64,000 nt of DNA from JBBSOK01 sp965219125 (lineage in GTDB: Bacteria; Bacteroidota; Bacteroidia; Flavobacteriales; Flavobacteriaceae): positions 1,922,001 to 1,986,000 of the forward strand of contig CBDCMO010000002.1 of NCBI GenBank assembly GCA_965219125.1. The letters run 5' to 3'. This document shows positions 61,032 through 64,000 of this stretch, in pieces. The notes beneath the pieces were generated by a model. It saw only the letters and a program-made list of their open reading frames with translations. It was not told where the DNA came from and searched no databases. The translations under genes were made by a program, and so were the position numbers. Position 1 is the stretch's first letter; each line of letters opens with the position of its first letter.

Positions 61032-61039
61032 TACTTTTG
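61032..61039 (+). promoter_or_regulatory. -7 promoter element of rbfA
   Basis: TACTTTTG, an exact TAnnTTTG match, only 4 bases before the rbfA ATG at 61044. If used, the mRNA starts at or next to the start codon. The -33 element is not clear. Confidence 0.45.
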
Positions 61040-61043
61040 CAGG

Positions 61044-61439
61044 ATGGAAGAAAGTAATAGACAAAAAAAAATAGCCGGCGTTTTACAAAATGATTTAGCA
61101 AATGTATTGCAAAATATGTTGCGGGAAGCAGGAAAAATGGGCATTATTATTTCTGTAACAAAGGTAAGCGTAACCACAGATTTATCTATAGCAAAAGTTT
61201 ACGCAAGCGTCTTTCCGTCAGGAAATGCTAAAGACTTGGTGGCAGAACTCAATATCTTAAAGCCTAAAATAAAACATCAAGTAGCGCAACTTACAAAACA
61301 CCAACTCCGCAAAATGCCCGATCTGCATTTTTACAATGATGATAGTCTCGAATATATTGATAATATAGATAAAGCGGTGAAAGGTGTTGAAGACCCAATA
61401 GAAAATCCAGATTTGCTAGAAAAAAGAAAAAAATCATAA
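61044..61439 (+). CDS. rbfA: 30S ribosome-binding factor A
   Basis: A 131-residue 16S rRNA maturation factor (KH-like fold). It begins MEESNRQKKIAGVLQNDLANVLQ and has ITKVSVTTDLSIAKVYASVFP and KHQLRKMPDLHFYNDDS. The chosen ATG (61044) gives the usual N-terminus; an in-frame ATG at 61026 would include the -7 element in the coding region. It is followed one base later by the permease gene (TTG start). Confidence 0.92.
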   Translation: MEESNRQKKIAGVLQNDLANVLQNMLREAGKMGIIISVTKVSVTTDLSIAKVYASVFPSGNAKDLVAELNILKPKIKHQVAQLTKHQLRKMPDLHFYNDDSLEYIDNIDKAVKGVEDPIENPDLLEKRKKS

Positions 61440-61440
61440 T

Positions 61441-62649
61441 TTGAATTTTCCCCTTTACATTGCCAAAAGATATCTGTTTTCAAAAAGCAGCAACAATGCA
61501 ATTAATATTATAACAATAATTGCAGCTATTGGTATTGTAATTGGCGCAATGTCTTTATTCATTGTACTTTCTGGCTTTTCAGGATTAAAAGATTATAGCC
61601 TTCTCTTCACAAATGATTTTGACAGCGATTTAAAAATAGCCCCTCTTTCTGGGAAAACCCTGGAATTTTCAGATTCTTCTGCAGCGGAAATTAATAAAAT
61701 TGAAGGAATTCAAGCATATTCAAAAATTATTGAAGAGCGCGTATTTTTAAATTATAAAGGCAAAAACCATATTGCATTTATAAAAGGGGTTGATGAAAAT
61801 TATGGCAAGGTAAACGCCATAGATAGTATGCTATATTTGGATGTAAGCGAATGGCTGCAGCCCAACAAACACGAAGTGGTAATTGGTACAGGCATCGCAC
61901 TTAAATTAAATTTGAGCATTCGAGATTATGCCGATCTTTTGGAAATTTACGTTCCTAAACCTGGCCAAGGTCAAAAATTAGATCCTTCTCAAGCTTTTAA
62001 CAGGGAAACTGCAATTGTTTCAGGGGTATTTGAAGTTAATGAAGATTTGAATTCGAAATATGTATTTTCTGATATAGACTTTGCCAGAAATTTACTTCAA
62101 ATGGATTCTTCAAAAATTTCTTCGGTTGAAGTTAAATTGAAACCAAACGATTCCGAAGAAAAAGTTGCGCAAAAATTAAAGTCTATTTTCAACAATAAAA
62201 TTTCAGTAAAAAATAGAATTGAGCAAAATGACGCGCTTTATAAAATGCTGAATACCGAGAATATAGCCGTATATCTTATATTCACGCTGGTTTTAATGAT
62301 TGCTCTTTTCAATGTAATCGGTTCTATAATTATGATGATTTTAGACAAGCGTAAAAACATTAAAACACTCTATAATCTTGGCGCAACGTTAAAAAGCGTG
62401 AGGCGCGTATTTTTTTTACAAGGTGTTTTAATGACAACATTGGGCGGACTTTTAGGTATTTTACTTGGGGTGCTAACTGTTGCTGCACAACTGAAGTTTC
62501 AGTTTATAAATATTACCGCAACCTTGCCATATCCCGTAAAATTAAAGGTGATAAATATAGTAATCGTTTTCGCAACCATATTTATTTTGGGTGTTTTGGC
62601 GTCCAAAATTGCTTCGAGCAGAGTTCGGGAGAAGTTGTTGGTTTCTTAA
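61441..62649 (+). CDS. LolC/LolE-like ABC permease
   Basis: A 402-residue inner-membrane protein of the FtsX/MacB family, with one N-terminal TM (INIITIIAAIGIVIGAMSLFIVL), a large periplasmic domain (residues 45-265) and three C-terminal TMs around LMIALFNVIGSIIMMILDK, GVLMTTLGGLLGILLGVL and INIVIVFATIFILGVLA. This is the LolC/E layout for lipoprotein release to the outer membrane. The start codon is TTG, one base after the rbfA stop; there is no ATG near the N-terminal MNFPLYIAKRYL. The partner ATPase is elsewhere. Confidence 0.88.
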   Translation: MNFPLYIAKRYLFSKSSNNAINIITIIAAIGIVIGAMSLFIVLSGFSGLKDYSLLFTNDFDSDLKIAPLSGKTLEFSDSSAAEINKIEGIQAYSKIIEERVFLNYKGKNHIAFIKGVDENYGKVNAIDSMLYLDVSEWLQPNKHEVVIGTGIALKLNLSIRDYADLLEIYVPKPGQGQKLDPSQAFNRETAIVSGVFEVNEDLNSKYVFSDIDFARNLLQMDSSKISSVEVKLKPNDSEEKVAQKLKSIFNNKISVKNRIEQNDALYKMLNTENIAVYLIFTLVLMIALFNVIGSIIMMILDKRKNIKTLYNLGATLKSVRRVFFLQGVLMTTLGGLLGILLGVLTVAAQLKFQFINITATLPYPVKLKVINIVIVFATIFILGVLASKIASSRVREKLLVS

Positions 62650-62662
62650 AGTTTCTTCGGAA

Positions 62663-63655
62663 TTAGGCAAATTGAAAATCTCCAAAAGTTTGTAAAACCT
62701 CATCAAAAGCGTCAAAAACTGAGGCTGAATCGTCGCTCGTCACCATTTTCATTCTATATTCCTTAAAGTTTGGAATTCCCTTAAAATAGTTGGTGTAATG
62801 TCTTCTAGTTTCAAAAACTCCCAGAATTTCCCCCTTCCATGCAATTGCCATTTCAAGATGTCTTCGCGCAGCTTCAACTCTTTCAATCATGGTTGGCGGC
62901 TCGCGATGTGCACCAGTTTCAAAATAATGCTTTACTTCTTTAAAAAACCAAGGATACCCAATGCTTGCACGACCAATCATTGCGCCGTCCAAACCGTATT
63001 CATCCCGCATTAGCATCGCTTTTTCCGGTGTATCTACATCGCCATTTCCAAATATGGGAATGTGCATTCTCGGGTTGTTTTTAACCGCTGCAATTTGTGT
63101 CCAATCTGCATCGCCTTTATACATTTGTGCTCGTGTGCGGCCGTGAATGGAAATTGCTTTGCAACCTACGTCTTGAAGTCTTTCAGCAACTTCAACAATT
63201 CTTATTGAATTTTCGTCCCAACCCAATCTGGTTTTTACGGTAATTGGAAGTTTGGTATGTTTTGCCATAGCTTCGGTTAGCGAAACCATTAAATCTATAT
63301 CCTTCAAAATACCAGCGCCGGCGCCTTTTGAAACCACTTTTTTTACGGGGCATCCAAAATTAATATCGATAATATCGGGTCCGCTGGCTTCAACAATTTC
63401 AACACTTCTGAGCATACTTTCTAAAACTGCTCCAAAAATCTGGATGCCAACCGGACGTTCTTTTTCATAAATGTCCAGCTTCATCATGCTTTTTGCCGCA
63501 TCGCGAATAAGGCCTTCGGAAGAAATAAATTCAGTATAAACAACATCTGCGCCCTGCTCTTTGCAAAGTGCGCGAAAAGGTGGGTCACTTACGTCTTCCA
63601 TCGGCGCTAAAAGTAGCGGGAAGTTGCCAACGTCTATATTTCCAATCTTTGCCAT
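62663..63655 (-). CDS. dusB: tRNA-dihydrouridine synthase
   Basis: A 330-residue flavoprotein that reduces uridines in tRNA. Dus motifs: LLAPMEDVSDPPFR at the N-terminus, the Cys acid in DINFGCPVKKVVSKGAG, KTRLGWDE, ISIHGRTRAQMYKG and MIGRASIGYPW, FMN-binding. Of the Dus types, the pattern fits DusB. It is convergent with the LolC/E-like gene. Confidence 0.93.
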   Translation of the reverse strand: MAKIGNIDVGNFPLLLAPMEDVSDPPFRALCKEQGADVVYTEFISSEGLIRDAAKSMMKLDIYEKERPVGIQIFGAVLESMLRSVEIVEASGPDIIDINFGCPVKKVVSKGAGAGILKDIDLMVSLTEAMAKHTKLPITVKTRLGWDENSIRIVEVAERLQDVGCKAISIHGRTRAQMYKGDADWTQIAAVKNNPRMHIPIFGNGDVDTPEKAMLMRDEYGLDGAMIGRASIGYPWFFKEVKHYFETGAHREPPTMIERVEAARRHLEMAIAWKGEILGVFETRRHYTNYFKGIPNFKEYRMKMVTSDDSASVFDAFDEVLQTFGDFQFA

Positions 63656-63747
63656 AAGCTGGCAAAATTAGTGAAATTTTTATTGTGGAATTATCAATTG
63701 GTTTTGACTCTTTTAAAACTTTGTTCTTCAGCTAAAAAGGTAACTCT

Positions 63748-63999
63748 TTAATCCAATCTTTCGCTTTCGTCAGAATCTAAACTTCTACTGTTTACACGTA
63801 ATCTGGCATTTCCAAAGTTATATTTGAAGCCAATTCGCACCATTCTATTTTCTTGATCTGTCAAAAACCGATTGTCTTGGTTGTAATAATTTGAAACGTA
63901 GGCTAGCTTATCAAGCGTATTGAAAACGTCATCTACACCCAAGGTCAAGCTTGCGCGCTTTTTCCAAAATTCTTTGCGTACTGAAATATTTACAAAACT
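63748..63999 (-). CDS. Outer-membrane beta-barrel/TonB-dependent receptor, C-terminal end only
   Basis: The frame is open from the window edge (63999) to the stop at 63748, at least 83 residues, reading SFVNISVRKEFWKKRASL and then TLGVDDVFNTLDKL, YNQDNRFL, MVRIGFKYNFGNARLR. The alternating strands and the DVFN motif are typical of the last barrel strands of TonB-dependent receptor-like Bacteroidota outer-membrane proteins. The protein continues beyond the strands with a charged tail (SRSLDSDESERLD). The N-terminal part is outside the window. Confidence 0.75.
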   Translation of the reverse strand, partial: SFVNISVRKEFWKKRASLTLGVDDVFNTLDKLAYVSNYYNQDNRFLTDQENRMVRIGFKYNFGNARLRVNSRSLDSDESERLD

Positions 64000-64000
64000 C

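Overview
The window is a stretch of chromosome from a low-GC member of the Bacteroidota, almost certainly family Flavobacteriaceae. The evidence is an OmpA protein with thrombospondin type 3 repeats, a SusC/SusD pair, a type IX secretion sorting domain, the long (632-residue) form of PurF, AddAB-like helicase-nuclease genes, and many promoters of the Bacteroidota type (-7 element TAnnTTTG). The genus cannot be fixed from the sequence alone. Most of the window is ordinary housekeeping DNA. No rRNA, CRISPR array, insertion sequence or prophage is visible. The only non-coding stretch longer than 300 bases is 60250-60582, and it holds a tRNA gene.

Layout. 2-4890: end of an RNase H gene, a small secreted protein, a PfkB sugar kinase, purF and a superoxide dismutase. 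5055-13743: AddA-like helicase-nuclease, kbl, a major OmpA porin, and an AddB-like gene broken by a one-base frameshift. 13746-18814: a hydrolase, tRNA-Ala, a tandem Usp protein, a MATE exporter, and a zinc-ribbon/TPR protein paired with an HExxH membrane protein. 18858-31847 (minus strand): a compact 13-kb gene cluster, described below. 32069-37952: small unknowns, queD, lpxH, recJ, a T9SS cargo protein and an AhpD-like protein. 38113-40091: a convergent Eco47II-like restriction-modification pair. 40184-50195: a uracil-DNA glycosylase without a normal start codon, rsmI, DoxX proteins, tdk-alr, mscL, asd, a prolyl oligopeptidase and an orphan ABC ATPase. 50234-54262: an oxidoreductase, a DUF421 protein, a GreA-like protein with mtgA, and an FAD oxidoreductase. 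54400-63999: fabH-accB-accC, pdxA-yceD-rpmF, ribE, a tRNA with anticodon CAT, mce, rbfA, a LolC/E-like permease, dusB, and the end of an outer-membrane barrel gene.

The most unusual region is the 18858-31847 cluster. It runs from a DUF2064/TIGR04282-type glycosyltransferase through a SusC/SusD outer-membrane importer, a complete YnjBCD-like inner-membrane ABC importer, a divergent nucleoside hydrolase, a kinase resembling methylthioribose kinase, and two about 84% identical radical SAM proteins with extra C-terminal cysteines. Most junctions are a few bases or overlap. The simplest reading is a dedicated route that carries one solute from the outside to the cytoplasm, splits a nucleoside-like bond, phosphorylates the sugar part and processes the product by radical chemistry. 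The substrate cannot be read from the sequence. A 5'-modified 5'-deoxynucleoside (for example an arsenosugar- or methylthioadenosine-like compound) or a modified-base nucleoside such as queuosine are hypotheses only.

Other points of interest are the addB frameshift, the CTG-start glycosylase gene, the overlapping restriction-modification pair, the zinc-ribbon/HExxH pair, and short intergenic repeats of two kinds.
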